64,000 bases of DNA from Streptomyces lacrimifluminis (lineage in GTDB: Bacteria > Actinomycetota > Actinomycetes > Streptomycetales > Streptomycetaceae): assembly GCF_014646095.1 (NCBI RefSeq), contig NZ_BMMU01000017.1, forward strand, positions 1-64,000. Direction: 5' to 3'. How positions within the stretch are numbered: the stretch's first letter is position 1; each line of letters opens with the position of its first letter. The translations under genes were made by a program, and so were the position numbers. The notes below the pieces were generated by a model. The model was not told the origin of the DNA. It saw only the letters and a list, made by a program, of their open reading frames with translations, and searched no databases. Positions 49,842-58,166 of the stretch are shown here, in pieces.

Positions 49842-50615
49842 CTACGCGTGTTCAACGCCTTCGTGCAGCCGCCGGTTCCCGCCGCCCGCCGCCCCGCCGA
49901 ACTCGCGCGACGCACCCTCGACGACCGCCTCCAACCGCGCGTGGTGCGCGCCCCGCCAGTACAGACGCTCGCAGGCCACGCACTGCGCGAACACGTCGTA
50001 CGTACGCCGGGTCCCGTCCTCCAGCCGGTCGCCCACCGTCTGCTTGTCCGCCTGCTCCAGCCGTCCGTTGCAGGCGGTGCACCTGGTCCACGGGGCGAGC
50101 GCGGGCGCGAACCGGTCCAGTACGTCCCGGAGCTGGGCGTCCGGACGATCGCTGTAGACATACGCGCCCGCCCACAGCTCCCGGCGCCGCAGCAGTCCCC
50201 GGTCCCGCGAGAGGAGCACGCGTCGCTCGGCCGCCGACAACGCGGCCAGCGCCGGGTCGCCGATGTCCTCGCTCTCGTACGCCGCGTCGACGCCCAGGAG
50301 CCGCAGCCTACGGGCGAGCGTGCCCAGATGGACGTCGAGCAGGAACCGCAGCGGCGCCCCCGGCACCGGCTGCGGTCTGACGACGGCTGCCACCTCCACC
50401 GTCTCGCCCGCGTCCGGCACATGGGACACCGGCACCTCCCGGCCGTCGACCAGCAGCCGCCCGGCCTCGGTGAGCGGTACACCCAGCGACTCCACCACGT
50501 GCCCGAGCGAGGACGACCCGTCGGTGACCACGGTCGTCGGCCCGGCACGTCGCTCGGACGGCACGAAGAGCCGCAGCTCAGGGGCGAAACTGAGAGTGAT
50601 CTCCGGTCTGCTCAC
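49842..50615 (-). CDS. Ub-Mut7-C RNase-like domain protein
   Basis: Protein of 257 residues with two parts. An N-terminal ubiquitin-like (MoaD/ThiS-type) domain (~1-85, VDGREVPVSHVPDAGETVEV) is followed by a Mut7-C domain (~88-235), a PIN-fold RNase core with RFLLDVHLGTLARRLRLLG, VLLSRDRGLL and a zinc ribbon CTACN...CVACERLYW. Asp residues in the first and third motifs are probable metal ligands. Prokaryotic relatives occur with tRNA/thiolation genes; here the neighbours give no hint. Start is GTG at 50615. Confidence 0.88.
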   Translation of the reverse strand: MSRPEITLSFAPELRLFVPSERRAGPTTVVTDGSSSLGHVVESLGVPLTEAGRLLVDGREVPVSHVPDAGETVEVAAVVRPQPVPGAPLRFLLDVHLGTLARRLRLLGVDAAYESEDIGDPALAALSAAERRVLLSRDRGLLRRRELWAGAYVYSDRPDAQLRDVLDRFAPALAPWTRCTACNGRLEQADKQTVGDRLEDGTRRTYDVFAQCVACERLYWRGAHHARLEAVVEGASREFGGAAGGGNRRLHEGVEHA

Positions 50616-50746
50616 CCGACCAGCATGTCATCGCCCCGGCCGGGCACGCCCGGCGGTTTCCCGTGCACTACTCTCAGCGCTCTCAACCCTCCGGCCCGGT
50701 TCCCCGACCGGGGCGGTCGGCCTCGCTGGTGGGGGAGTACGGCAGC

Positions 50747-52264
50747 ATGCAGTTCGAACGTACGGGCGTGCCCGGTTACGAGGTCGTCGAGGTCCTCGGG
50801 CAGGGCGGTTTCGCCACCGTGTACCGGGCCCGCCAACTGGCCGTCGGCCGCGAGGTCGCCCTCAAGATGGACAGCCGCGTGCTGGCCACCGACCGCGACC
50901 GGCAGCGGTTCCTGCGCGAGGTCACCGCGGCCGGCCAACTGTCGGGCCACCCGCACGTGGTGGCGGTGTACGACGCGGGGGTGCTCGACAACGGCCGCCC
51001 GTACATGGTCCTGGAGCTGTGCTCCGGCGGTTCGCTCGGCGACCGCCTCCACCGGCAGGGCCCGCTCCCGGCCGCCGAGGCGCGGGACATCGGCGTACGC
51101 ATCGCCGACGCGCTGGCCGCGGCCCACGCCGGCGGCGTGCTGCACCGCGACATCAAACCGGGCAACATCATGATCGACCGGTACGGAAACGTCGGCCTCG
51201 CCGACTTCGGGCTGGCGGCGATGCCCCGACCCGGCCAGGAACTGTCGGTCACCCGGGAGGCGTTGACGCCCGCGTACGCCCCACCGGAGGCGTTCCGGCT
51301 GGCCGAGCCGACCCCCGCCGGTGACGTGTACTCCCTCGCCGCCACGATCTACGCCCTCGTACAGGGCAGGCCCCCGCACTTCCCGGCGGAGGGCAGCCTC
51401 GGCATCGCGGAGGTCATCGTCCGGCACACCTGGCCCCTGCCGGACCTCCCCGGAGTGAACCCCGGCTTCACCGAGGTCCTCCGCCACGCCATGGCCCCGG
51501 ACCCCGCCAACCGGCTGCCGAGCGCGGCGGCGCTCAGGGACGCGCTGGCCGCCGTGGACCTGGCGGACGGTGGAGGCGCCACCTACCTCCCCGCCTCCAC
51601 CATCGCTCCGCCTGCCGCCCTGCACACCACGGTCCCGCCGGCCGCCGCCTCCCCGCGCCGCCGGACGAAGGTGAGCGTGCGGCTGTCCGCCGCGGCCGTG
51701 GCGGTGGTCGTCGTCGGTACGGGCGGGACGATGGCGTACCGGTACCTGCCGCCGTCGACGACCGAGGCACCCACCACCGGAGCCTCCGCCTCCGCTCCCG
51801 GTGCGGGCGGGGTGACCCGGGTCACGAACGCCGGTTTCGGCGTACCGACGACGACCGAGAACTGCCCGGCGGCCAGCGTCGCAGGCCTGGACGGCCGCTG
51901 CACGACGACCGCCGAATGCTGGGGCGGCATGGTCGTCACCGTCGGCATTGTCAGCATCAACCGCTCCGACTGCCTGGTGTCACACCCGTGGGAGACCTTC
52001 GCGATAGCCCCGCTCCCGTCCGACGGGATGACGAACAACCAGAAGGAACTGGCGAACCATCCCGACGTCCGCAGACTCTGCTCCCGCGAGGTCCTGGCCA
52101 GGTCCAGACAGGGCGACGCCCTCAAGATCGACCCCGCCCGCTGGACCACCGACGTGCTCCCGCCCACCCAGACCCAGTACGCCGACGGTCTGCGCGTCCT
52201 GCGCTGCGTGGCCACGATCACCGGGGAAGAGTCGACGGGAGCGCACTTCCGGCCCCGGGCGTGA
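50747..52264 (+). CDS. Membrane Ser/Thr protein kinase
   Basis: Hanks-type kinase of 505 residues. Kinase domain (~8-265): Gly-loop LGQGGFATVYRA, Lys in VALKMDS, catalytic loop LHRDIKPGNIMI and metal loop DFGLAAM, all intact. A juxtamembrane Thr/Pro-rich region, one transmembrane helix (~315-337) and an extracytoplasmic domain with six Cys (e.g. NCPAASVAG, DGRCTTTAECW, RSDCLVS) follow. This layout suits a PknB-like sensor that responds to an outside ligand. ATG at 50747 follows GGGGGAG nine bases upstream. The upstream GTG at 50663 is less likely. Confidence 0.95.
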   Translation: MQFERTGVPGYEVVEVLGQGGFATVYRARQLAVGREVALKMDSRVLATDRDRQRFLREVTAAGQLSGHPHVVAVYDAGVLDNGRPYMVLELCSGGSLGDRLHRQGPLPAAEARDIGVRIADALAAAHAGGVLHRDIKPGNIMIDRYGNVGLADFGLAAMPRPGQELSVTREALTPAYAPPEAFRLAEPTPAGDVYSLAATIYALVQGRPPHFPAEGSLGIAEVIVRHTWPLPDLPGVNPGFTEVLRHAMAPDPANRLPSAAALRDALAAVDLADGGGATYLPASTIAPPAALHTTVPPAAASPRRRTKVSVRLSAAAVAVVVVGTGGTMAYRYLPPSTTEAPTTGASASAPGAGGVTRVTNAGFGVPTTTENCPAASVAGLDGRCTTTAECWGGMVVTVGIVSINRSDCLVSHPWETFAIAPLPSDGMTNNQKELANHPDVRRLCSREVLARSRQGDALKIDPARWTTDVLPPTQTQYADGLRVLRCVATITGEESTGAHFRPRA

Positions 52265-52441
52265 GTTCCGCACCGAGTCGTCGACAGAGAGCCGACACCC
52301 GCATCGCCGTCCACGGCCCTGCACCGCCATGCTCCGACTGTCCGGCATCCGGGCGGTGGTTGACGTACGGCGAGACGTATTGCTCAAAGGCGATCAGGGC
52401 GCGGAGGCCGGTACGTCGGGCCAACGCGCCCTGAAACACGC
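52265..52441. other. Gap after the kinase gene
   Basis: Some 177 bases between convergent genes. A stretch at about 52360-52430 can be read on the minus strand as a peptide-like remnant, but no family was recognised and no terminator with T-run was found. Confidence 0.25.
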
Positions 52442-54040
52442 TCACTTGCGGTCGGCGGGTGACGCGGCCCCGCGCCCGCTGCCCTCCATGACGGCCTCCT
52501 TGGCGGCGGCTTTTCCGGCGGCCTTGGTGATGTTGCGGGCCATGCCGCCGAAGACGACCGCGTGGAAGGGCGATACGGACCACCAGTAGACGTGGCCCAG
52601 CAGACCGCGTGGGTGGAACAGGGCACGCTGACGGTAACGGGTGCGTCCCTCGGCCTCTGTCTCCACGTACATCTCCAGCCAGGCGAGGCCGGGCAGCCGC
52701 ATCTCGGCCCGCAACCGCAGCAGCCGTCCGGGCTCGATCTCCTCGACCCGCCAGAAGTCCAGGGAGTCGCCGACCCGCAGGCGCTCGGCGTCACGTCGCC
52801 CACGGCGCAGGCCGACACCGCCGACGAACCGGTCCAACCAGCCCCGGACCGCCCAGGCCAGCGGGAAGGAGTACCAGCCGTTGTCGCCCCCGATGCCCTC
52901 GATCACCTTCCACAGCGCCTGTCGGGACGCGTCGACCGACAGGCGCCGCTCGTCCTGGTAGAGGCTGCCGCCCGCCCAGTCCGGGTCGGTGGGCAGGGGA
53001 TCACTGGGCGCCCCCGGCAGGGCGGCGGACGACCAGCGGGTGGCGACCTGCGCCTCCCGCACCCTCCGCAGCGCCAGGGCCAGCGCCTCGTCGAAAGGCA
53101 GCGGCCGGCCCGGAAGGTCGGGAACGTACCGGGCGATGTCGTGCTCGTGGCAGACGACCTCGTGGCGCAGCGACTCCGTGAGCGGCCGGGCCAGGGAGGC
53201 GGGTACGGGGGTGACGAGACCGACCCAGTGGCTGGACAGCCTCGGCGTCAGGACCGGAACCGGCACGACGAGCCGCCGACGCAGGCCCGCGACCACGGCG
53301 TAGCGGCGCATCATCTCCCGGTAGGTCAGGACGTCCGGCCCGCCGATGTCGAACGCCCGGTCGACGTCGGCCGGCATGGTGGCCGAGCCGACGAGGTAGC
53401 GCAGCACGTCCCGTACCCCGATGGGCTGGGTGCGGGTGTGCACCCAGCTCGGGGTGACCATCACCGGCAGCCTCTCGGTGAGGTACCGCAGCATCTCGAA
53501 GGAGGCCGACCCCGAGCCGATGACGACCGCCGCCCGCAGCACGGTGGCGGGTACCGGCGCGTCGAGGAAGATCCGCCCCACCTCGGCCCGGGACCGCAGA
53601 TGCGGGGACAGCGAGTCCTCGACCACACCCCGAGGGGTGAGTCCGCCGAGATAGACGATCCGCCGTACGCCCGCCGCCTCCGCCTGCTCGGCGAAGACGC
53701 GTGCGGCGCGGCGGTCGGTGTCCTCGAACCCGGAACCGGAGCCGAGTGCGTGCACCAGGTAGTACGCGACGTCGATACCGCGCATGGCGGCAGCGACCGA
53801 CTCGGGGTCCGTGACGTCCCCGCGCACCGGCTCGACCTCGCCCGCCCAGGGATGGTCACGGAGTTTGTCCGGGGAACGGGCCAGACACCGCACCCGGTGC
53901 CCCGCCTCCAGCAGCTCCGGCACCAGACGTCCGCCGATGTAGCCGGAGGCTCCGGTGACCAGACAGCGCAGCCCCTCGGCCCCACGTCCGGCGTGTCCCT
54001 CCCCCTCGTCCGGCGCGTACCGCTCTCCATCCGTGCTCAC
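52442..54040 (-). CDS. NAD(P)-binding SDR / DUF2867 fusion protein
   Basis: Protein of 532 residues with two domains. An atypical (extended) short-chain dehydrogenase-like Rossmann domain (~20-310) starts with LVTGASGYIGGRLVPELLEAGHRVR; the catalytic YxxxK is not conserved, typical of NmrA-like sensors. A DUF2867 domain (~330-510) contains GSLYQDERRLSVDASRQALW, a WRVEEIEPGRLLRL strand pair and FHPRGLLGHVYWW, a START-like lipid/ligand-binding fold. Such fusions are common in actinobacteria and bear no proven function. Start is GTG at 54040. It reads away from the MMPL remnant. Confidence 0.85.
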   Translation of the reverse strand: MSTDGERYAPDEGEGHAGRGAEGLRCLVTGASGYIGGRLVPELLEAGHRVRCLARSPDKLRDHPWAGEVEPVRGDVTDPESVAAAMRGIDVAYYLVHALGSGSGFEDTDRRAARVFAEQAEAAGVRRIVYLGGLTPRGVVEDSLSPHLRSRAEVGRIFLDAPVPATVLRAAVVIGSGSASFEMLRYLTERLPVMVTPSWVHTRTQPIGVRDVLRYLVGSATMPADVDRAFDIGGPDVLTYREMMRRYAVVAGLRRRLVVPVPVLTPRLSSHWVGLVTPVPASLARPLTESLRHEVVCHEHDIARYVPDLPGRPLPFDEALALALRRVREAQVATRWSSAALPGAPSDPLPTDPDWAGGSLYQDERRLSVDASRQALWKVIEGIGGDNGWYSFPLAWAVRGWLDRFVGGVGLRRGRRDAERLRVGDSLDFWRVEEIEPGRLLRLRAEMRLPGLAWLEMYVETEAEGRTRYRQRALFHPRGLLGHVYWWSVSPFHAVVFGGMARNITKAAGKAAAKEAVMEGSGRGAASPADRK

Positions 54041-54201
54041 GACACTGCCTCCACGCGCTTGCTCCGACGCTGTTGCCTCGTCGTCCGATCATTGCCGCTA
54101 CGAGCCGACCGCGCCCGTCACCGCGACGCGGCCCGGGAAGCCCGGGTGCCCGGTCGCGCTGCCGCCACGCGTCACGCCGAGGGCATCGGCCCGGTCCCGT
54201 G
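54041..54201. other. Gap between DUF2867 gene and MMPL remnant
   Basis: About 160 bases without a supported gene. Since the DUF2867 gene reads to lower coordinates, its promoter probably lies here. Confidence 0.3.
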
Positions 54202-54330
54202 TCAGCAGGTGTCCCGGGCCAGGGAACTCGGCCACCACGCCCGCGGACCGATGTCGATCACCAGGGCGGGCACCAGCAGAGAACGGACGACGAGACCGTC
54301 GAGCAGGACACCGAAGGCACGATGAACGCG
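54202..54330 (-). pseudogene. Remnant of an MMPL-family transporter C-terminus
   Basis: On the minus strand a frame closes at a TGA (54204-54202) after encoding GVLLDGLVVRSLLVPALV and then DIGPRAWWPSSLARDTC. This is the well-known last transmembrane segment and WWPS tail of MMPL/RND-type lipid exporters. The rest of a ~700-residue gene is missing: upstream of ~54330 the frame loses similarity and runs into the 3' end of the RIO kinase gene at 54363. It is a deletion remnant, not a gene. Nothing else of the exporter is seen in the window. Confidence 0.75.
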
Positions 54331-54362
54331 ATACGCCGGGACGTCCCAGCCGGCCGCCCGGT

Positions 54363-55325
54363 TCAGAAGGCGTGCGCCATCAGCTCCGCGAACAGCGCGT
54401 GCTCGTCGACATCGAGGCCCCGCGAGCGGAACCAGCCGCAGATGTTGGCGCAGTCGCGCTGGAGGAAGCTCATCCCGTTGAGGTTGCCGACCAGGTCGAC
54501 GATCTGTGGCAGGTCGATGATGACCAGCCGCTCACCCGCCGCCAGAATGTTGTACGCCGAGAGGTCGCCGTGCACGAAGCCGTTCTGCACCATCTTCGCG
54601 AGGGCGTCGGTGAGCTGCTCGAAGTACGCCGCCAGCAACTCGGGTGAGGGCCGTACCTGGGCGAGCCGGGGCGCGGTCTGGACGGTGTCGTCCTCGTCTA
54701 CGACGGTGATCCACTCCATCAGGATCTCGGTGCCGTCGATCTGGACCGGGTAGGGAACCGGCAGCCCGAGGTTCCAGAGCCGCACCAGCGCACCCCATTC
54801 GGACACCGCCCACTCGCCGGCCGCGACCTGGCGGCCGAAGGTGCTCTTCCGCTTGATGGCCCGCTCGTCACGTGAGCGCTTCATCGAGCGGCCCTCGGTG
54901 TAGGACGCGGCGCGGTGGAAGGTCCGGTGCTCGGCAGAGCGGTACCTCTTGGCCGCCATGACCACACCGGCCGCGGGGTCGAGCGGGTCGGCGCGCTCGA
55001 CGAGGTGAACGTCGGCCTCCTTGCCGGTCTTGAGGACGCCGAGTTCGGTGTCGATCGCGCCCTGCGAGGTCACCACCCAGTCCGGGAGCGGCTCGGGGCC
55101 TCGGCAGAGGGGTTCGACGCCGAGCCAGGTCGACCACCGCTGGCCGTCCTCGAGGTCGTCGTAGGGACGGAAGTCGAAGACGAACCGGTCGTCGACGTCA
55201 CTCAGGATGTCCGGCGACGGGAACGGGACGGAGCGGTGGGCGTCGGCGCTGAAGCCGTCAGGAAATGCCGGGTGCTGAGGGTGCTTGGGGTGCTGGGGGT
55301 GCTGCGAGAGATTGTCGTGAGACAT
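54363..55325 (-). CDS. RIO1-like serine/threonine kinase
   Basis: Atypical kinase of 320 residues. A His-Pro-Gln repeat N-terminus (QHPQHPKHPQHP) is followed by a RIO domain: ATP-binding VLKTGKEADVHLV, Lys in AAKRYRSAEHRTF, catalytic VHGDLSAYNIL and metal motif IIDLPQIVD. The segment SMKRSRDERAIKRKSTFGRQ (basic) is also typical of bacterial RIO proteins. RIO1/2 act in ribosome maturation in eukaryotes; bacterial roles are little known. ATG at 55325 follows GGAG at a distance. Its 3' end abuts the MMPL remnant, suggesting a rearrangement at this point. Confidence 0.92.
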   Translation of the reverse strand: MSHDNLSQHPQHPKHPQHPAFPDGFSADAHRSVPFPSPDILSDVDDRFVFDFRPYDDLEDGQRWSTWLGVEPLCRGPEPLPDWVVTSQGAIDTELGVLKTGKEADVHLVERADPLDPAAGVVMAAKRYRSAEHRTFHRAASYTEGRSMKRSRDERAIKRKSTFGRQVAAGEWAVSEWGALVRLWNLGLPVPYPVQIDGTEILMEWITVVDEDDTVQTAPRLAQVRPSPELLAAYFEQLTDALAKMVQNGFVHGDLSAYNILAAGERLVIIDLPQIVDLVGNLNGMSFLQRDCANICGWFRSRGLDVDEHALFAELMAHAF

Positions 55326-55968
55326 CGCTGGAGGTGCTCCATGAGGCGAGAGGGACGCGGTCTGCGGGCAGGCCGAGGACAGTCGTGGTCACGGTCGTGC
55401 CTCCTCTCGTGGAGCACCGGGCAGCTCCCGGTGTCTGGCTCATGGTGAGGGGTGAACACGGGGAGCGGCAACCGAATAAGCCGGCCCGCTTCGGGTGGCC
55501 CCAGCAGTGCCGTAGGTCTCCGGCGCGATCCTCCGTACCGGCCCCGGGCCCGGCCACGGCCCCGGCCTCGTCGGACGGGCGGGACAGAACACCGCCTTCT
55601 CGCGTCACGTGGAACCTCGGCACCGCGATGCACTGCAAACTGGCGACTACTCCTGGGCCCGTACGGCCTTACCCCAGCGCGGCTGGGATCAGCTGGTACG
55701 CCTTTGCGCTGGAGTACATGGAGATGAGCTGCCCGCTGATCGAGGCGAAGACCCGGGACGAGATCAACGACGCGCTGTGCGCGATCACCCGGGCGATGCC
55801 ACAGGACGTGCGGGGCAGCCCCGAGCGATGAACTTGCCGCGACGGGCGACGCGGGGCTCGGCGTTCGTCGTCCCACGCCCGGAGTTGCGTCAGATGCCGG
55901 TCTGACGTCCGGCTGGCCCTGCGCTGGGTGACGGGGCCTCACGCCCGTTGCAACAGGATCACTGGCAT
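55326..55968. other. Accessory gap with one coding-like fragment
   Basis: About 640 bases between the RIO kinase and the IS fragments. Only one part looks once-coding: plus strand 55690-55831, with strong G/C third positions, ending at a TGA. It encodes a helical tail containing WYAFALEYMEM and KTRDEINDALCAITRAM. No intact gene or start is evident and no family was recognised. The rest shows no supported feature. Confidence 0.4.
55690..55831 (+). pseudogene. 3' fragment of an unrecognised gene
   Basis: The frame has the codon bias of a real Streptomyces gene only in this interval and ends at TGA. The encoded ~46 residues are amphipathic-helical (IEAKTRDEINDAL, AITRAMPQDV). Upstream sequence in the same frame is unlike coding DNA. 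It is best read as a truncated gene tail; a short intact protein from the ATG near 55721 is possible. Confidence 0.4.
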
Positions 55969-56291
55969 TCAGCGTTGCCGCTCCAGGGCGAGGACGGCTT
56001 TGGCGATTGACGTCATGTGGTTCGGGCTGCGTCGGGATCTGCGAAAGATCTGCCAGGTCTTCAGGCGGGCGACGCCGCGCTCGACCGGTGCGCGTGCCGC
56101 GGCCAGCGCCCGGTTGAGGGTCTTCTCGGTGGGGGTGAGTTCCCGCAGGGGCCTGCGTCTGATGCCGGTGCTCACCCAGGGGCCGCCGCCCTGGTAGGCG
56201 AGGTCGGCCAGGATGGGCACGCCCTGGCGCTCGCAGATGCGGATGATCCGGTGGGTGCGGGCCGCGGTCAGGTCGTGAGCCCGGCCCGGCA
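55969..56291 (-). pseudogene. IS5-family transposase, C-terminal fragment
   Basis: Minus-strand frame of ~105 residues matching the end of a DDE transposase of IS5-like type: GRAHDLTAARTHRIIRICE, LADLAYQGGG with a catalytic Asp, RELTPTEKTLNRALAAAR, APVERGVARLKTWQIF with the final Glu, and a C-terminal helix. The N-terminal half and the left end are missing; the similarity stops at ~56291, where an oppositely oriented IS110-like fragment begins. It is inactive. Confidence 0.8.
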
Positions 56292-56296
56292 ACGCG

Positions 56297-56578
56297 GGAC
56301 TGGCGCCGGTGTCGCGCGACTCCGGCCGGCGGACCGGCAACCACCACCGGCCCAAGCGCTACCACCGCCGCCTGCGACACGTCTTCTACATGGCCGCCCA
56401 AACCGCCATGATGCGCCCAGGCCCCTCGCGGGACTACTACCCCAAGAAACGCGCCGAAGGACTGATCCACACACAGGCCCTGCTCGCCCTCGCACGCCGC
56501 CGAGTCGACGTCCTATGGGCCATGCTCCGTGACAAGAGGCACTTCACGCCCACCCCACCAGCCACCCAATCGGCTTGA
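56297..56578 (+). pseudogene. IS110-family transposase, C-terminal fragment
   Basis: Plus-strand frame of 93 residues: GLAPVSRDSGRRTGN, then RPKRYHRRLRHVFYMAAQTA and YYPKKRAEGLIHTQALLALARRR (cited partly), ending TGA. This is the C-terminal transposase domain of IS110/IS116/IS902 (Ser-containing SGRRTGN). The N-terminal DEDD domain is absent. It directly abuts the IS5-like fragment, so one element inserted into or recombined with the other. It is inactive. Confidence 0.82.
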
Positions 56579-56954
56579 CACCATCATTGAGACTCACTCC
56601 ACGAGCGCATGGGGCAGGTCGAGTGCGGCAGGATAGATGACCAACGAGGCTCCCGAGCAGCGTGGTTGAGACGTCAGACATCTCGATCAACGGCTCAGGG
56701 GCCTCGCTCGTTGTGCTTCGTGGACCGTCACCTGATCGGTGGCCAACTCGAGAAGCTCATTGCGAGCACTTTCCGTACGCCGACGGCAGGATCCGGGCCG
56801 CGGGGAAGAGGGAACTCTGGTGGATGACCTCTATTGTCCGCCCTTGCGGAACGCTGACTGACGGTCAGTCTGGGGAGGCGGCGATTGCGCGGAACGCTGC
56901 GGGCGTCTGGACGGAGTCGGACACAAGTGATCCACCTCGTGCTTTCATGCACGC
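56579..56954. other. Unassigned accessory DNA
   Basis: About 375 bases between the IS110 fragment and the GHKL ATPase stub. Open frames cross it but none has typical codon bias or a recognised domain. One (GTG 56662 to 56967) encodes about 100 residues with segments such as SLVVLRGPSP and HFPYADGRIRA; it could be a remnant of a real gene. Base composition is lower in GC than the core regions. Confidence 0.3.
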
Positions 56955-57092
56955 ATGCATTCCCTGACCGTGCAGGTGGACGGAGATCACCTGGCCCGCC
57001 TTGTCCGTAGTCCGCGAGCCGGCCTGACGGAGCTCATCTGGAACGCCCTCGACGCGGACGCCGACGTCGTCGCACGCACGCACGGCCCTTGA
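56955..57092 (+). pseudogene. N-terminal stub of a GHKL (Hsp90/MutL-type) ATPase
   Basis: Starting at ATG 56955 the frame encodes 45 residues: MHSLTVQVDGDHLARLVRSP then AGLTELIWNALDADADVV, closing at TGA 57090-57092. The TELIWNALDADA part is the N-box of GHKL ATPases of the Hsp90/mismatch-repair-like family, where Glu and Asn bind Mg-ATP. These proteins normally exceed 400 residues, so this is a truncated stub, possibly of a defence-type ATPase. The truncation is followed by an ISL3-like fragment, which suggests cause. Confidence 0.65.
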
Positions 57093-57104
57093 ACCTCCGA
57101 TCAG

Positions 57105-57440
57105 ACGGGCCCTGACCGAAGCGCGTAGCACGCAACGGCAGAAGCAGCTGCCACGGTGAGAGAGGTAATCCCGGCAGACAGGGCCGACATGTCGACGGCG
57201 ACGTATCGGATGGCCTTCCTCCAGGTCAGGGGCAGGGTGGAAAGCCGGGCCAGTGCGTCGGCGACGGTGCGGCCCTCGACCTGCCCGAGCAGTCCGCCGG
57301 ATCTGAGGGCGGCGGCGAACCCGGTGTGTGGACGGTCCCTGGTCATCTTCCACTTCCCGGGGTCCTGGTCCTGCTCCCAGCGAGGTTTGCCGCGTCGGGT
57401 CTCATCTATGCCCAGTTCCTCGACCGGTTGGCCATCTGTA
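57105..57440 (-). pseudogene. ISL3-family transposase, central fragment
   Basis: On the minus strand the frame reads VEELGIDETRRGKPRWEQ, DPGKWKM, HTGFAAAL, GLLGQVEGRTVADALARL and RKAIRYVAVDM. This is the first part of the ISL3 DDE domain: IDE with its catalytic Asp, the RRG-PRW stretch, and the YVA(I/V)DM strand with the second Asp. Similarity fades after about 57190 and a stop precedes the fragment upstream of ~57440. Both ends of the gene are missing. Confidence 0.7.
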
Positions 57441-57526
57441 CGTCATTCGGACATTCGGACGCTGCGACTTGGTTACGGATCTCCCGGGTTCTGGTGGCTC
57501 TGCGGTGAGCTGGTCATGATGGGCGC

Positions 57527-57922
57527 ATGACGTTGGCCGCGAGTGCGTTCACACAACTGGCGACTTGGCCCGATCTCGCCGAGGTGGATCCGAGCTGCGG
57601 CATTGGTCGTGCACTCGCCTCAGCCCATGGCGAGATCGCGCACTTCCATTCCGACATGGACGTTGACCTGTACCTCACGGCGAGGGCCATCCGGCGGTTC
57701 GAAGAGCACCTCACGGGCGCCTCCGCCGTCCGGATCGTGCCTGGCTCACATTGGGTGGCGCTCCACCTGGATGTCTCCGGGGACATCGACCTGCTCATGA
57801 CCCTGGTCAGCCTTGCCCTGCAGGCTCAACAGGCGTGGCCGGTTCCAGGCGACGGCCCACGCGCACGGTGCAATGATCAACACAGCGGGACACTTCCGCA
57901 TAAGCATCTCAGCGGAAGCTGA
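57527..57922 (+). CDS. Luciferase-like/DUF5519 domain protein
   Basis: Small protein of 131 residues. Segments AHGEIAHFHSDMDVDLYLT, AIRRFEEHLTGASAVRIVPG and WVALHLDVSGDIDLLMTLVSL match the DUF5519/'luciferase' domain found in short actinobacterial proteins and in larger ones. No catalytic role is established for the stand-alone form. The last ~25 residues (after QQAWPVPG) look unlike the family and may reflect a local change. ATG at 57527 starts it. It sits right after the IS debris and before the three-helix-bundle gene, so it may be a relic of an accessory island. Confidence 0.65.
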   Translation: MTLAASAFTQLATWPDLAEVDPSCGIGRALASAHGEIAHFHSDMDVDLYLTARAIRRFEEHLTGASAVRIVPGSHWVALHLDVSGDIDLLMTLVSLALQAQQAWPVPGDGPRARCNDQHSGTLPHKHLSGS

Positions 57923-57941
57923 GCAGCGCCCTTCCAGACAG

Positions 57942-58166
57942 GTGGCACCCGTGGCGGACAAGGCGCGCGAAGAAGACGCCATTCGCGCAATCGTGGAGCG
58001 CCTGAACAACGCCTTCACGGCGACCCATAGCCGGGCCGAGGTCGAAGCAGCCGTAGCCAAAGCTCACGCCTCGTTCACCGACCGGCCTGTACGCGAGTTC
58101 GTCCCCGTGCTGGTCGAGCGCCAGGCACGGAGCATCCTCAACAATCATCCGGCTGACGACGCATAG
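57942..58166 (+). CDS. Three-helix-bundle domain protein (ArsC/phosphatase-like N-terminal type)
   Basis: Protein of 74 residues composed of three helices: EEDAIRAIVERLNNAF, EVEAAVAKAHASF and VREFVPVLVERQARSIL. The pattern (E..IR.VVERL....F, VE.AV..AH..F...PVR.FVPVLVER) matches the dimerisation domain found at the N-terminus of actinobacterial arsenate-reductase/phosphatase-like proteins and as small stand-alone proteins. The start is one of two GTGs (57942 or 57951); no clear ribosome site is present. Function is unknown. Confidence 0.65.
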   Translation: MAPVADKAREEDAIRAIVERLNNAFTATHSRAEVEAAVAKAHASFTDRPVREFVPVLVERQARSILNNHPADDA

